From Deltaproteobacteria bacterium (lineage in GTDB: Bacteria > Myxococcota_A > UBA9160 > UBA6930), in contig VGRF01000011.1 in NCBI GenBank assembly GCA_016875395.1, positions 1 to 59,249 on the forward strand: 59,249 nucleotides of DNA, in the 5' to 3' direction. A program made the translations under genes and the position numbers. Positions 27,897 to 37,828 of this stretch are shown in pieces. Position 1 is the stretch's first letter. Each line of letters starts with the position of its first letter. Below the pieces are notes generated by a model. The model saw only the letters and a program-made list of their open reading frames with translations. It was not told the DNA's origin and did not search any database.

Positions 27897-28586
27897 ATGT
27901 ATCGGAAATTCTTGACGGCGCGGAGTCCGCTGCGAGTGCTCGAGAAGGGCCTGCACGGCGGACTCGGTCAGGGCAACGTCGGGCTCGTGCTCGCGGGCCG
28001 CGGCGTGGGAAAGAGCTCGTTCCTCGTCGGCGTCGCGCTCGACGACTTGTTACGGGGCGGGCGCGTGCTGCACGTCGCCCTCGATCAGACCGTCGCGCAC
28101 GTGCGCGACTACTACGACACCGTGTTCGCGGACCTGCGCGCGACGACGCAGCTCGTGGACGGTGCGGTGGTGCAAGGCGAGATCGAGCAGCTGCGCTCGA
28201 TCCGCGCGGTCAGCTCCGCTGGCTTCGGTGCGGCGAAGGTGCGCGAGGCGGTGCAGCTCACGGAGGCTGCCGGCGGGAAGCCGAGCGCCGTGATCGTCGA
28301 CGGCTGGAACGTCGCGAGCGCGAGCGCTGCCGATCTCGAGGCTCTCTGCGCGCTGGCGAAGGAGATTCCCGCGGAGATTTGGGTTTCGGCGCAGTCGCCC
28401 GGCGAGAAGATCCCGGCGCTGCCCGCGCAGTTCACCGCGGCGCGCGACAAGTTCGCGGTGATCTTGGCGCTCGAGCCCGAAGCGGGAGCGGTCGGCCTGC
28501 GCGCGCTCAAGGACCACGAGAACCCGAATCCCGAGGCGCTTCGCGTCGCGCTCGATCCACGCACGCTGCTGCTGAAGCGCTCGTAA
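27897..28586 (+). CDS. RecA/KaiC-like P-loop protein, unknown
   Basis: 229 residues. Walker A is AGRGVGKS at residues 33-40, after GNVGLVL; a Walker B-like strand is SAVIVDGW (about residues 128-135), and IWVSAQSPGEKIP resembles the sensor strand of RecA-type ATPases. The start RKFLTARSPLRVLEKGLHGGLGQG resembles a KaiC-type preamble. No nuclease, DNA-binding or partner domain is seen. It follows fusA by 76 bp on the same strand, with GGAGATGAGACG before ATG 27897. Function unknown; TTGTTACGG at 28047-28055 encodes Leu-Leu-Arg. Confidence 0.7.
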   Translation: MYRKFLTARSPLRVLEKGLHGGLGQGNVGLVLAGRGVGKSSFLVGVALDDLLRGGRVLHVALDQTVAHVRDYYDTVFADLRATTQLVDGAVVQGEIEQLRSIRAVSSAGFGAAKVREAVQLTEAAGGKPSAVIVDGWNVASASAADLEALCALAKEIPAEIWVSAQSPGEKIPALPAQFTAARDKFAVILALEPEAGAVGLRALKDHENPNPEALRVALDPRTLLLKRS

Positions 28587-28644
28587 GCGCGAGACTCACC
28601 CCGCAGCGCCGCGGGCCGGCGCCGCCTCCGCGGAGGACGCGCCG

Positions 28645-29871
28645 ATGAGCGCCACCCTTTACCTCGTACTCGCGGCGCTCGGCTTCGGCGCTGCGCTCTC
28701 CACCAACGTGCAGGCGCGCAGGCTCGGCCCGCTCGTCGCGCCGTACTTCCTGTTCGCGTGGCTCGTCGGCGAGCTCGCGCCGCACGCGATCACCGCGCAC
28801 GCGCTGCTGAGCGCGGGCTTCATCGCCGGCGGCGCGCTCGAGAGCGGGCGCGGGGTGGCGGCGCTCGCGCTCACGCTCGCGAGCGTGGTGTTGTTGCTGC
28901 GCGCGCACCTGCGCGGCGCGAACGGCGGCGCCGAGGCGGCGAGCGCGCTCGGCGAGATCGGCGTGCGCGCGAAAGGCGAGGTGCCCGCGCTGTTCGGCTT
29001 CCCGCGCGCGTTCTCGTTCGCGCAACCCGGCGTGGAGAAGCTCACGGACATCGCGTACGGCCCCGTGCTCCCCGGCGACAAGGGCAAGCGCAACTTGCTC
29101 GACGTGATCCGCCCGCGCGGAGCGAAGCCCGGCGAGCGGCGCCCGGTGCTGCTGCAAGTGCACGGCGGCGGTTGGATCATCGGCGACAAGCGCGAGCAGG
29201 CGCAGCCGCTGATGACGCACATGGCCGCCGAGCACGGCTGGATCTCGGTCGCGGTGAACTACCGCCTCTCGCCGCAGGCCACGTTCCCCGATCACATCGT
29301 CGACGTGAAGCGCGCGATCGCCTGGATCCGCGCGCACATCGCCGAGTACGGCGGCGACCCGAGCTTCGTGTGCGTCACGGGCGGCTCCGCGGGCGGTCAC
29401 CTCACCGCCCTAACAGCGCTCTCCGCGAACGATCCGCGCTTCCAGCCCGGCTTCGAGCACGTCGACACGCGCATGGTCGCCGCGGTTCCGTTCTACGGCG
29501 TGTTCGACTTCCTCGACCGCAAGAACCTCCGCGGCTCGCAGTCGATGATCCCGATGCTCGCGAAGACCGTGTTCAAGAAGTCCCCCGAGCAGGATCCCGA
29601 GCTCTGGAACGCGATGAGCCCGATCACGCGCATCACCGAGGACGCGCCGCCGTTTCTCGTGATACAGGGGACGCACGACACGCTCGTGTTCGTCGAGGAG
29701 GCCCGTGAGTTCGTGCGCGCGCTGAAGGAGAAGTCGCGCGCCCCGGTCGCCTACCTCGAGATGTTGGGTGCTCAGCACGCCTTCGACGTGTTCCACTCGC
29801 CGCGCTCTAGGCATGCGGTGCTCGCGGTAGCGGCGTTCCTGGAGAAGGTGCGGGCGGAGCGGCAGCGCTAG
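28645..29871 (+). CDS. membrane-anchored alpha/beta hydrolase (HSL-like esterase)
   Basis: 408 residues. The first 100 or so form hydrophobic helices (YLVLAALGFGAALS, LVAPYFLFAWLVGEL, VAALALTLASVVLLLRAHL), then a hormone-sensitive-lipase-like domain with oxyanion motif HGGGWIIGDK, nucleophile elbow GGSAGGHLT, and the acid/His region IQGTHDTLVFVEEA and GAQHAFDVF. It should cleave short-chain or lipid esters at the membrane. It starts 58 bp after the P-loop gene. The TTA-type motif CCCTAACAG (29408-29416) lies here in the antisense sense. Confidence 0.87.
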   Translation: MSATLYLVLAALGFGAALSTNVQARRLGPLVAPYFLFAWLVGELAPHAITAHALLSAGFIAGGALESGRGVAALALTLASVVLLLRAHLRGANGGAEAASALGEIGVRAKGEVPALFGFPRAFSFAQPGVEKLTDIAYGPVLPGDKGKRNLLDVIRPRGAKPGERRPVLLQVHGGGWIIGDKREQAQPLMTHMAAEHGWISVAVNYRLSPQATFPDHIVDVKRAIAWIRAHIAEYGGDPSFVCVTGGSAGGHLTALTALSANDPRFQPGFEHVDTRMVAAVPFYGVFDFLDRKNLRGSQSMIPMLAKTVFKKSPEQDPELWNAMSPITRITEDAPPFLVIQGTHDTLVFVEEAREFVRALKEKSRAPVAYLEMLGAQHAFDVFHSPRSRHAVLAVAAFLEKVRAERQR

Positions 29872-29997
29872 CGCGCCCGCCAAATCGCGGGAGGTCGGGG
29901 ACGAACGCCCACGAGCTTCCGTCGACAACCGCAGGGCAGTCGCCGCCGCCTCTCGTTCGAGATCGGCCCACGTCGCCACGAGTTCCCACGTCGGCAG

Positions 29998-30513
29998 CTA
30001 CCGCCTGCTCTGAAACTCGCTCAGCCGCTCCCGATACTTCGCCTTCACCGCGTTCGCCTCGGCGCGCGTGAACCCGAGCTCTTCGGCGATCGCGACGATC
30101 TCGGCGCTCTCGGCGGGCGCGACGGTGCCGTCGGCGGCGGCGACGGCGAACAGGCACTCGAGTAGCTGCGCGCGCTGGACGCGCGTCGCGAGGTTCTTGA
30201 ACTCGCGCGTGACGACGTAGTTCTCGGTGCCGCAGAGCAGGCGCACCTGCGAGCGCGCGATCTCGACCACGAGATCGGCCTCGTCGGGCGCGAGGTTCGC
30301 GAGCTCCGAGACGATGCGGCGCATCTCGGTCGCCTCGGCGTCCTCGATGCGCAGGTCGGCGCCGGCGCCGCGCGCGAGCACGTAGGCGAACGCGGCGAGG
30401 TAGCGAGCGGTCTGTGGCGGGAGGCGCTCCAGGCGCGCGGAGATCTCGCGCACCGAGGCGGTCTGCGCCGCCGTCTCCGGCTTCGCGTCACCACCGATTC
30501 CCAGCCAACGCAA
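29998..30513 (-). CDS. TerB family protein
   Basis: 171 residues, helical. ECLFAVAAADGTVAPAESAEIVAIAEELGFTR is the TerB core with acidic residues in helix pairs, preceded by a similar EDAEATEMRRIVSELANLAPDE block. The family was named from tellurite resistance, but most members, including likely this one, act in unknown envelope or stress roles. It is a single gene on the minus strand between the esterase and the ArsC-like gene. Confidence 0.8.
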   Translation of the reverse strand: MRWLGIGGDAKPETAAQTASVREISARLERLPPQTARYLAAFAYVLARGAGADLRIEDAEATEMRRIVSELANLAPDEADLVVEIARSQVRLLCGTENYVVTREFKNLATRVQRAQLLECLFAVAAADGTVAPAESAEIVAIAEELGFTRAEANAVKAKYRERLSEFQSRR

Positions 30514-30679
30514 AATCGACGCGTCCGCCCCCGCGAGCGCGGCAGGCTAGGGGAGCACGCCGCGCGCGGCGAGCGTCGCGAGGTCGAGCGCGAAGCTGCG
30601 AGCGCAAGGCAACTCCGCAGGGTCCGACCCCGCGAACCCGCCTCCATGCCCGCGACTCGCGTCCGGCTACGTTGCGCAG

Positions 30680-31045
30680 ATGCTTCCCTTCGATGACGAC
30701 GCGCTGCTGCTGCTCCACAACCCGCGCTGCTCGAAGAGCCGCGAGGCGGCAGCGCTGCTGGATGCGCGCGGGGCACGCTACGAGACGCGGCTCTACCTCG
30801 AGGCGCCGCTCTCGCGCGGCGAGCTTGCGGATCTCGCGCAGCGGCTCGCGCGCCCGGTGCGCGAGCTCGTGCGCACCAAGGAGCCGGCCTTCGCCGCGCT
30901 CGGGCTCATCGCAAGTGCTGGTGACGACGCGCTGCTGGACGCGCTCGCGCGCGAGCCCGCACTGCTCGAGCGGCCCGTGCTCGTGCGCGGCAAGCGCGCG
31001 GTGATCGGGCGTCCCCCCGAAGCGGTGCTGGAGCTGCTCGCGTGA
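30680..31045 (+). CDS. ArsC/Spx-family arsenate reductase-like protein
   Basis: 121 residues. HNPRCSKSRE puts the redox cysteine at residue 17, in the ArsC-type glutaredoxin-fold motif HN(P/x)xC(S/G)xSR. The arginines RPVRELVRTKEP and RPVLVRGKRAVIGRP correspond to the oxyanion-binding and C-terminal strands. It could reduce arsenate with glutathione or glutaredoxin, or be a YffB-like relative. An arsenosugar-type radical SAM gene lies 5 kb away but not in the same operon. Its TGA overlaps the next GTG start. Confidence 0.82.
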   Translation: MLPFDDDALLLLHNPRCSKSREAAALLDARGARYETRLYLEAPLSRGELADLAQRLARPVRELVRTKEPAFAALGLIASAGDDALLDALAREPALLERPVLVRGKRAVIGRPPEAVLELLA

Positions 31046-31665
31046 GCGGCGAGCGCGCGCCGTTCGCGCTGCCGCCCGAGGACGCGGCGCTCGTTGCGGA
31101 GCTGCGCGCGGGCAGCGCGTCGGCCTACGAGCGCTTCGTGCGCGAGAACGCGCCGCGCGTGCTCGGCGTCGCGCGGCGCATGATGCGGAACGACGAGGAC
31201 GCGCGGGACATCGTGCAGGACACGTTCCTCTCGGCGTTCCGCCACATCGGCGACTTCGACGGCAACTCGCGGCTCGCGAGCTGGCTGCACCGGATCGCGG
31301 TGAACGCGGCGCTGATGAAGCTGCGCTCGAAGCGGCGCCGCCCCGAGGAGTCGATCGAGGAGCTTCTGCCGAAGTTCCTCGCGGACGGAAACCACGAGCG
31401 CGAGCCGTCGCCGTGGGCGCTCGGCGGCGAGGCCGCGACCGCGAGCGCCGAGGTGCGCAAGGCGGTGCGCCGCGCGATCGACGAGATGCCCGATCTCTAC
31501 CGCGATGTCGTGTTGTTACGGGACATCGAGGATCTCTCGACCGAGGAGGCCGCGCGCGCGCTCGGGATCACGATCCCGGCGCTGAAGACGCGCCTTCACC
31601 GCGCGCGTCTCGCGCTGCGCGAACGGCTCGACGATCTCTTGCGCGAGCTGGGAGGCGCCCCATGA
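31042..31665 (+). CDS. ECF sigma factor
   Basis: 207 residues. Region 2 reads RVLGVARRMMRNDEDARDIVQDTFLSAFRHI, with LASWLHRIAVNAALMKLRSKRRR; region 4 reads VVLLRDIEDLSTEEAARALGITIPALKTRLHRARLALRERL. Start GTG 31042 overlaps the ArsC-like stop by four bases, and its own stop overlaps the anti-sigma ATG as ATGA, so all three are translationally coupled. Motif TTGTTACGG at 31513-31521 encodes Leu-Leu-Arg in region 4. Confidence 0.92.
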   Translation: MSGERAPFALPPEDAALVAELRAGSASAYERFVRENAPRVLGVARRMMRNDEDARDIVQDTFLSAFRHIGDFDGNSRLASWLHRIAVNAALMKLRSKRRRPEESIEELLPKFLADGNHEREPSPWALGGEAATASAEVRKAVRRAIDEMPDLYRDVVLLRDIEDLSTEEAARALGITIPALKTRLHRARLALRERLDDLLRELGGAP

Positions 31666-31901
31666 CCTGCCGCGAGTTCACCGAATTCCTGATGGCGTAC
31701 CTCGACGGCGAGCTCGCGAGCGACGTCCGCAGCGCCTTCGAGTCGCACATGTTCGGCTGCCAGACGTGCGTTAACTATCTCGAGAGTTATCAGGCCACGA
31801 TCCAGCTCGGGCGCGTCGCGTGCGCGGAGGACGAGCCGGTGCCGAGCGACGTCCCCGAGTCGCTCGTGCAGGCGATCCTCGCCGCGAGGAAGCTGCAGTA
31901 G
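31662..31901 (+). CDS. zinc-binding anti-sigma factor (ZAS/zf-HC2)
   Basis: 79 residues with C3 and H29-x3-C33-x2-C36 (ESHMFGCQTC), the zinc anti-sigma motif. No membrane helix is present, so it is a soluble regulator that should hold the sigma factor encoded directly upstream and release it in response to a thiol-reactive or other signal. The ATG overlaps the sigma stop by four bases. The C-terminus ends AILAARKLQ. Confidence 0.88.
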   Translation: MTCREFTEFLMAYLDGELASDVRSAFESHMFGCQTCVNYLESYQATIQLGRVACAEDEPVPSDVPESLVQAILAARKLQ

Positions 31902-31970
31902 CGGCGCTCAGGGCAGGGCGGCTTCGCGGGCGCGCGGCGTCGCCCTCGTCCGCAGGTGAACTGAGGCGCG

Positions 31971-33532
31971 CTATTGGCAGCGGAAGTTGCTCGCGTTCGT
32001 CGTGCTGCCGTTCGGGTCGATCAGTCGCGCGCGCTGCGGGTAGGGGCACAGCGGACGCGTCATGCCGCCGCCCGATGCGACGATTGCGTCGGGCCGAGTG
32101 CCCCGCTCACTCCACGCCTCGAGCGCGCTCAGGGCGTCGAAGTTCGAGGGGCCGCGGCCGTTGCGGCAGTGGTAGCCGCCCGGCGCCATGTACAAGCGCA
32201 CGAAGTCGTCGCGCGTCGTGGGGCCGAGCCGCAGGCCGATCGTCTCGAACGTGTCGACCGTGGCGCGCGCGGGGATCGCGGCGTCCCACAGCCGTGCCAC
32301 AGGATCAGCTTTCCGCCGCGCTGCTGGAACGCGCGCAGGTCTTGGTTCGCGGAGAAGCCCGCCGGCTCGGGTAGACCGAAGTCGCCGTTTGCGGGATCGA
32401 AGCTGCGAAAGTCCATCGTCGGCGACACGAAGCCGCGGAAGAAGCTGTCGATCATCACGTGTTGCATCGACGGGAACTGGCCCGGAGCGCTGCTCGACAC
32501 CATCCAGTTGCGCCAGTTGCTGCTGTCGCTCTCGCCGCCCTTCGAGTAGCCGAGCGCGCGGTGCCGCCCACCTGGGCCGGCGTAGATGGCGGCGATCACA
32601 TCGATCTGCGCGGTGGTGAAGCACGAGGGATCCGCGGCGTTGCCCGGCGCGCACACGGGGAGGTCACGCCTCGGGTCGAAGGTGCACTCGCGCGGGTCGT
32701 CGAGAATGCGGTCGACGATGCCGTCGAGCGCATCGCAGCTCGCGAGCACGTGCTGCTCGAGCGCCGCGAGCTTGGCGCTCGGAAGAGCCGGAGCGTTGAG
32801 CCGCGTCGGGTCGGGATACATGTGGCGCTGATTCCACGCGAAGCTCGCCATTGCGGCCGCGAGGTCCGCCGGTGCGCCTGCGATCACGCCATCGAAGTCA
32901 CCGGGGTACTGCATCGCTTCCCACAACCCCTGGCGGCCGCCGGTCGAGCAGCCTTCGAAGTAGGCGCGGGTCACGGCGCTGCCGTAGTAACGCAGCAGCA
33001 CCTGCTTCACGCCGACGGTCGCGGCATGAACGCCGCGATCGAGGAAGTCGATGCGCTTTGCGGCCTGGCCCTGCGCCCAGCTCGCATCGGTGCCGGCGCT
33101 CTGGTGGCCCGTGTCGGTCACTGCAGTCGCGTAGCCGCGAGACAGCTCGCGACTCGCGACCGGCGGCAGCGCGCCCGAGAACCCGGAGTTTCCGGAAAAG
33201 TGCAGCTTCGCGTTCCAGCCGGTCGGAAGCTCCGCGCGAAAGTTGACGCGATTGAGACCGACGCGTTTGTCACCCGTGTCCACGTATCCCGACACGAGGC
33301 AGTGCTCGGGCACGCCGCTCGCTGCGGGCTGCCACACGCTCGTGAGGACCGTGGGCTTTCCCGTGCGCGCGCGCTTGCGGATCTTCTTGCGCTTCGTCGC
33401 CGCCTTGAAGTCCGTCGTCAGCGCACTGCAGCTCGTTTGCGATGGGGCGGCGCTCGCCGGCGGCGGCACGGCGATCCAGCCGAGCGCGAGCGAGCAGCCG
33501 AGGACGAGCGCGGAGCGAAGCAGCGTGGACAC
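31971..33532 (-). pseudogene. tannase/feruloyl esterase family protein, frameshifted near the 3' end
   Basis: From ATG 33532 a signal peptide (ALVLGCSLALGWIAVPPPASA) leads to the tannase fold with nucleophile motif FEGCSTGGRQGLWEAMQYP and APADLAAAM. The reading frame is correct to KLILWHGCG; the catalytic aspartate and histidine parts (DAAIPARATVDTFETIG, then GGYHCRNGRGPSNFD) are in another frame that runs to 31971. One additional G in GGG at 32285-32287 would restore HGCGDAAIPA. As written the protein loses its catalytic Asp/His. It is secreted or periplasmic if intact and would cleave aromatic-acid esters. Confidence 0.85.
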
Positions 33533-33575
33533 GAGCGCAGGCTATCGCGCCGCGTGCCGCCCCGCGGTGACGAGA

Positions 33576-35114
33576 TCACACCGCTCGCTTCAGCTTCACG
33601 ATCGCGCCGAGCGCGCGCTTCGCGAACGGCGTGAGCCGCGTGCGCGTGTAGAGGCCCGCGACGCCCTTCAGTGCCTCGCCCTGCGTCGGGTACGGGTAGA
33701 TCACCCGCGTGAACGCGCCGAGGCCGATGCCTTGCGTGATCGCGAGGGTGTACTGCGTGATGAGGTCGCCCGCGTGCGCGGCCACGATCGTGGCGCCCAC
33801 GATCTCGTCCGTGCCCTTGCGCACGTGCACCTTCACGAAGCCTTCCTCGGCGCCGTCCGTCACGGCGCGGTTCGCGCGCGTGATCGGCACCTGATACGTG
33901 TCGATCGCGATGCCCTTCGCCTGCGCGTCGCGCTCGTACATGCCGACGTGCGCGATCTCGGGCGCGGTGTACGTGCACCACGGCATCACGAGCCGCGAGA
34001 GGCGCTGCTTGCCGAACGGGCCGAACGAGAAGAGCGCGTTCTGCACGACGATCTTCGCGGCCGCGTCGGCGGCGTGGGTGAACTTCCAGGCCATGCACAC
34101 GTCGCCGGCGGCGTAGATGTGCGGGTTCGACGTGCGCAGGAAGTCGTCGACTTTCACCCCGAGCCGCGCGTCGTAGTCGACGCCCGCGACCTCGAGGCCC
34201 ATGCCCGTCACGTTCGGCGCGCGGCCCGCGCCCACGAGGATCTCGTCGACGGCGAGCACGCGCGCGCGGCCCGCCTTGTCCGTCACGTGCACGAGCTTCT
34301 CGGCGCCGCGCTTCTCCACGCGTTCGAGCTTCACCTCGAACCACAGGTCGACGCCGTCGCGCGCGAGCGCGTTTTGCACGATCGCGGCGGCGTCGGCGTC
34401 CTCGCGCGTCAGGATCTGCGGGCTCATCTCGAGGATCGTGACTTCGCTGCCGAGGCGCCGGAACGACTGCGCGAGCTCGCAGCCGATCGGCCCGGCGCCG
34501 ATCACGGCGAGCCGGCGCGGGCGCTCCGTGAGCCTGAAGACCGTCTCGTTGTCGAGGTAGCCCGCATCGGCGAGCCCCGGGATCGGCGGCGCCGCGGCGC
34601 GCGCGCCGCTCGCAATCACGGCCCGCCGGAAGCGCAGCGTCTGCTCGCCGACCGCGATGGTGTTCCTGCTCGTGAACTCGGCGTCGCCGAGGTGCACGTC
34701 GACGCCGAACTCTTCCGTGTACCGCTTCGCACTGTCCTCGTGGCTGATGCGGGCGCGGATCTCGCGCATGCGCTCCATCGCCTTCGCGAAGTCCGGCAAG
34801 CCTGAGGACTCGCCGCCGAGCCCGAGCTTCGCCGCCTCGCGCGCTTCGTGGACGTAATGCGCCGCGCGGATCACCGCCTTCGACGGCACGCAGCCCACGT
34901 TCAGGCAGTCGCCGCCCATCAGGTGGCGCTCGATCAGCGCCGTCTTCGCGCCGAGGCTGGATGCGAGCAGCGAGGTCACGAGCCCCGCCGTTCCGGCGCC
35001 GACCACGACCAGGTCGTAGACGCCGTCGGTTCGCGGGTTCTGCCAGGTGGGCGGATGCACGTTCGCGACGAGGTGCTCGTTGTGCTGGTCGAAGGGAGCG
35101 ATGCGCAGGGACAC
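33576..35114 (-). CDS. mercuric-reductase-like pyridine nucleotide-disulfide oxidoreductase
   Basis: 512 residues. FAD motif GAGTAG (39-44), redox pair CLNVGC (C70/C75) followed by VPSKA, NAD(P) motif VIGAGPIGCEL, and FAD motif VDEILVGAGRAPNV. The C-terminal dimer domain ends ITQGIGLGAFTRVIYPYPTQG as in MerA-like proteins, but the C-terminal Cys-Cys pair and the N-terminal NmerA domain of true MerA are absent. It has a roughly 30-residue N-terminal extension. Last gene of the operon arsS-VTT-reductase (4-bp gap to the VTT gene). Its electron acceptor is not known. Confidence 0.9.
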   Translation of the reverse strand: MSLRIAPFDQHNEHLVANVHPPTWQNPRTDGVYDLVVVGAGTAGLVTSLLASSLGAKTALIERHLMGGDCLNVGCVPSKAVIRAAHYVHEAREAAKLGLGGESSGLPDFAKAMERMREIRARISHEDSAKRYTEEFGVDVHLGDAEFTSRNTIAVGEQTLRFRRAVIASGARAAAPPIPGLADAGYLDNETVFRLTERPRRLAVIGAGPIGCELAQSFRRLGSEVTILEMSPQILTREDADAAAIVQNALARDGVDLWFEVKLERVEKRGAEKLVHVTDKAGRARVLAVDEILVGAGRAPNVTGMGLEVAGVDYDARLGVKVDDFLRTSNPHIYAAGDVCMAWKFTHAADAAAKIVVQNALFSFGPFGKQRLSRLVMPWCTYTAPEIAHVGMYERDAQAKGIAIDTYQVPITRANRAVTDGAEEGFVKVHVRKGTDEIVGATIVAAHAGDLITQYTLAITQGIGLGAFTRVIYPYPTQGEALKGVAGLYTRTRLTPFAKRALGAIVKLKRAV

Positions 35115-35118
35115 GGGG

Positions 35119-35862
35119 CTACTCCTTGGCCGCGGCAGTGAGGTCGGAACCGCTCGCGTCGGCGAGGGCGCGCCGTGCGATGCGCGTCACGAGCACGGTG
35201 ACGACGATGGTGGCGAGCAGGCCGACCGCGGTGAGCGCGGTCTTGCCGGCGCTCGCGCCGCCGCCCGCCGCCGCAGCTGCGACGTCGCCCGCGAGGCTGC
35301 CGAGGTACACGTAGAGGAACGTGCCGGGCAGCATGCCCGCCGCGCCGAGCACGTAGTCGCCGAGGCTCACGCGCGTGAGGCCGAGCGCGTAGTTGCCGAG
35401 CGAAAACGGGAAGACGGGCGAGAGCCGTAACAAGAACACGATCTTGCGGCCCTGCTGACCGATCGCGCGGTCGATCGCGGCGAACTGCGCGTTGCCCGCG
35501 ATGCGCGCCGCCACGAAGTCGCGCGCGACGTAGCGCGCGATCAGGAACGAGAGTGTCGACCCGAGCACCGCCGCCGTGAACACGATCGCGGTGCCCTCCA
35601 CGACGCCGAAGATGCCGCCGCCCGCGAGCGTGAGCGCTGCGCCGGGCAGGAACGCGACGACGCCGAGCGCGTAGCCCGCGATGAACACGATCGGCCCGAT
35701 CGCGCCGAGGCTCGCGATCCACACGCGGAACTCCTCGATGCGGCCGCCCGCGTACTTGCCGAGCACGATCAGCGCCGCGACCGCGAGCAGGCCGAGCGCG
35801 AGCTTCGCCCACGGGATGCCGCGCGGCGGCGCATCGCTCATCGGCATGGGCGCATTCGTCAC
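35119..35862 (-). CDS. TVP38/TMEM64 (VTT/DedA-like) membrane protein
   Basis: 247 residues from GTG 35862, preceded by GAGAGGAGAGGCCC. An N-terminal helix (AKLALGLLAVAALIVLG) is followed by the VTT domain: FIAGYALGVVAFLPGAALTLAGGGIFG, LSFLIARYVARDF, and RLSPVFPFSLGNYALGLTRVS. Members are multi-pass inner-membrane proteins thought to move lipids or ions. It lies 50 bp after arsS and 4 bp before the reductase gene, a grouping often seen in bacteria with ArsS. Motif CCGTAACAA (35425-35433) encodes Leu-Leu-Arg. Confidence 0.88.
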   Translation of the reverse strand: MTNAPMPMSDAPPRGIPWAKLALGLLAVAALIVLGKYAGGRIEEFRVWIASLGAIGPIVFIAGYALGVVAFLPGAALTLAGGGIFGVVEGTAIVFTAAVLGSTLSFLIARYVARDFVAARIAGNAQFAAIDRAIGQQGRKIVFLLRLSPVFPFSLGNYALGLTRVSLGDYVLGAAGMLPGTFLYVYLGSLAGDVAAAAAGGGASAGKTALTAVGLLATIVVTVLVTRIARRALADASGSDLTAAAKE

Positions 35863-35912
35863 GGGCCTCTCCTCTCGGGTTCGCGGGCTCTGATGCTCGC
35901 TGCGCATGCGGG

Positions 35913-36875
<963 letters not shown>

Positions 36876-36946
36876 TAGGGCCTCGGCCTCGGGCTTTACG
36901 CCGCTCTCGCGCGCGAGGTTACGCTGATTCGCAGCGAGGAGAGTGC

Positions 36947-37726
36947 ATGAAGCCGGGCATTGCGTGGATCACGGGCGCCTCCTCCGGCATCGGGCGCGAG
37001 CTCGCGCGGCAGCTGGCCGGGCAGGGCTGGCGGCTCGCACTGATCGCGCGGCGCAAGCAGCGACTCGATGCGCTCGCCGCGGAGCTCGCGGCGCGGCACG
37101 GGACGCAGTCGGAGGTGATCGCGGCAGACCTGCTCGCGCCGGGCGATCTCGAGCGCGTGGCCGAGCGCATCGCCGCGGCGCCGCCGGACCTGCTCGTGAA
37201 CAACGCCGGCTTCGGCACCGCGGGCGCGCTCGCGCAGCTCGACGCCGCGCGTGAGCTCGACGAGGTGCGCACTCTCGTGCTCGCGGTCGTGCGCCTCACG
37301 CGCGCGGCGCTGCCCGGCATGCTCGCCCGCGGCAGCGGCGCGATCGTGAACGTGTCCTCGCTCGCGGGCGAAGCGCCCGGCCCCTACAACGCGACCTACT
37401 CCGCGAGCAAAGCGTTCGTCACGAGCTTCAACGGGGCCGTCTACGAAGAGACGCGCGGTAGCGGCGTGCGCGTGATGGCGCTGCTGCCAGGCTTCACCGC
37501 GACCGAGTTCCAGGAAGTCGCGGGCGTCAGCCGCGACGCGATCCCGCCCGCCGCGCGCCTCAGCGCCGAGTTCGTGGTGGCCGAGGCGCTGCGCGATCTC
37601 GAGCGCGGCGCCGCGCGCTCTATTCCAGGCGCCGCATACAAGCTCGCCGCACGCGCCGAGGGCGTCCTCCCGCGCGCCCTGATCCGCCGCATCGTGGGCG
37701 AGGTCTGGCGCCGCGCGCAGCGCTGA
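36947..37726 (+). CDS. SDR-family oxidoreductase (classical)
   Basis: 259 residues: cofactor motif TGASSGIG, LLVNNAGFG for the NNAG strand, catalytic Ser in VSSLAGEAP and YSASK (Tyr/Lys) followed by GVRVMALLPGFTATEF. Classical NAD(P)-dependent short-chain dehydrogenase. The first ribosome-site-like bases are GAGGAGAGTGC before ATG 36947. Divergent from arsS (71 bp). A shortened hairpin element lies just after its stop. Substrate unknown. Confidence 0.9.
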   Translation: MKPGIAWITGASSGIGRELARQLAGQGWRLALIARRKQRLDALAAELAARHGTQSEVIAADLLAPGDLERVAERIAAAPPDLLVNNAGFGTAGALAQLDAARELDEVRTLVLAVVRLTRAALPGMLARGSGAIVNVSSLAGEAPGPYNATYSASKAFVTSFNGAVYEETRGSGVRVMALLPGFTATEFQEVAGVSRDAIPPAARLSAEFVVAEALRDLERGAARSIPGAAYKLAARAEGVLPRALIRRIVGEVWRRAQR

Positions 37727-37730
37727 GCCA

Positions 37731-37749
37731 TTTGGGGTCTGGCCCCAAG
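37731..37749. repeat. shortened copy of the 24296 hairpin element
   Basis: TTTGGGGTCTGGCCCCAAG shares TTGGGGTCTGG and CCCCAA with the element at 24296-24341 but lacks the interior CACG...CGTGCCAG part, as if deleted between direct matches. It is 4 bp after the SDR stop. The following GTGGCGCC also resembles the interior of the longer copy. Confidence 0.65.
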
Positions 37750-37828
37750 TGGCGCCTCCCTCCGGGGCATCGCGCAAGTTCGCGGTTTCGCTCACCGATT
37801 GGCGGGCTAGCTTGCTGAACTGAACTTC

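Noticed and set aside
33576-35114. Calling the reductase MerA (mercuric reductase).
   Set aside because: The C-terminal vicinal cysteines, the NmerA domain and other mer genes are absent; only the general fold is supported.
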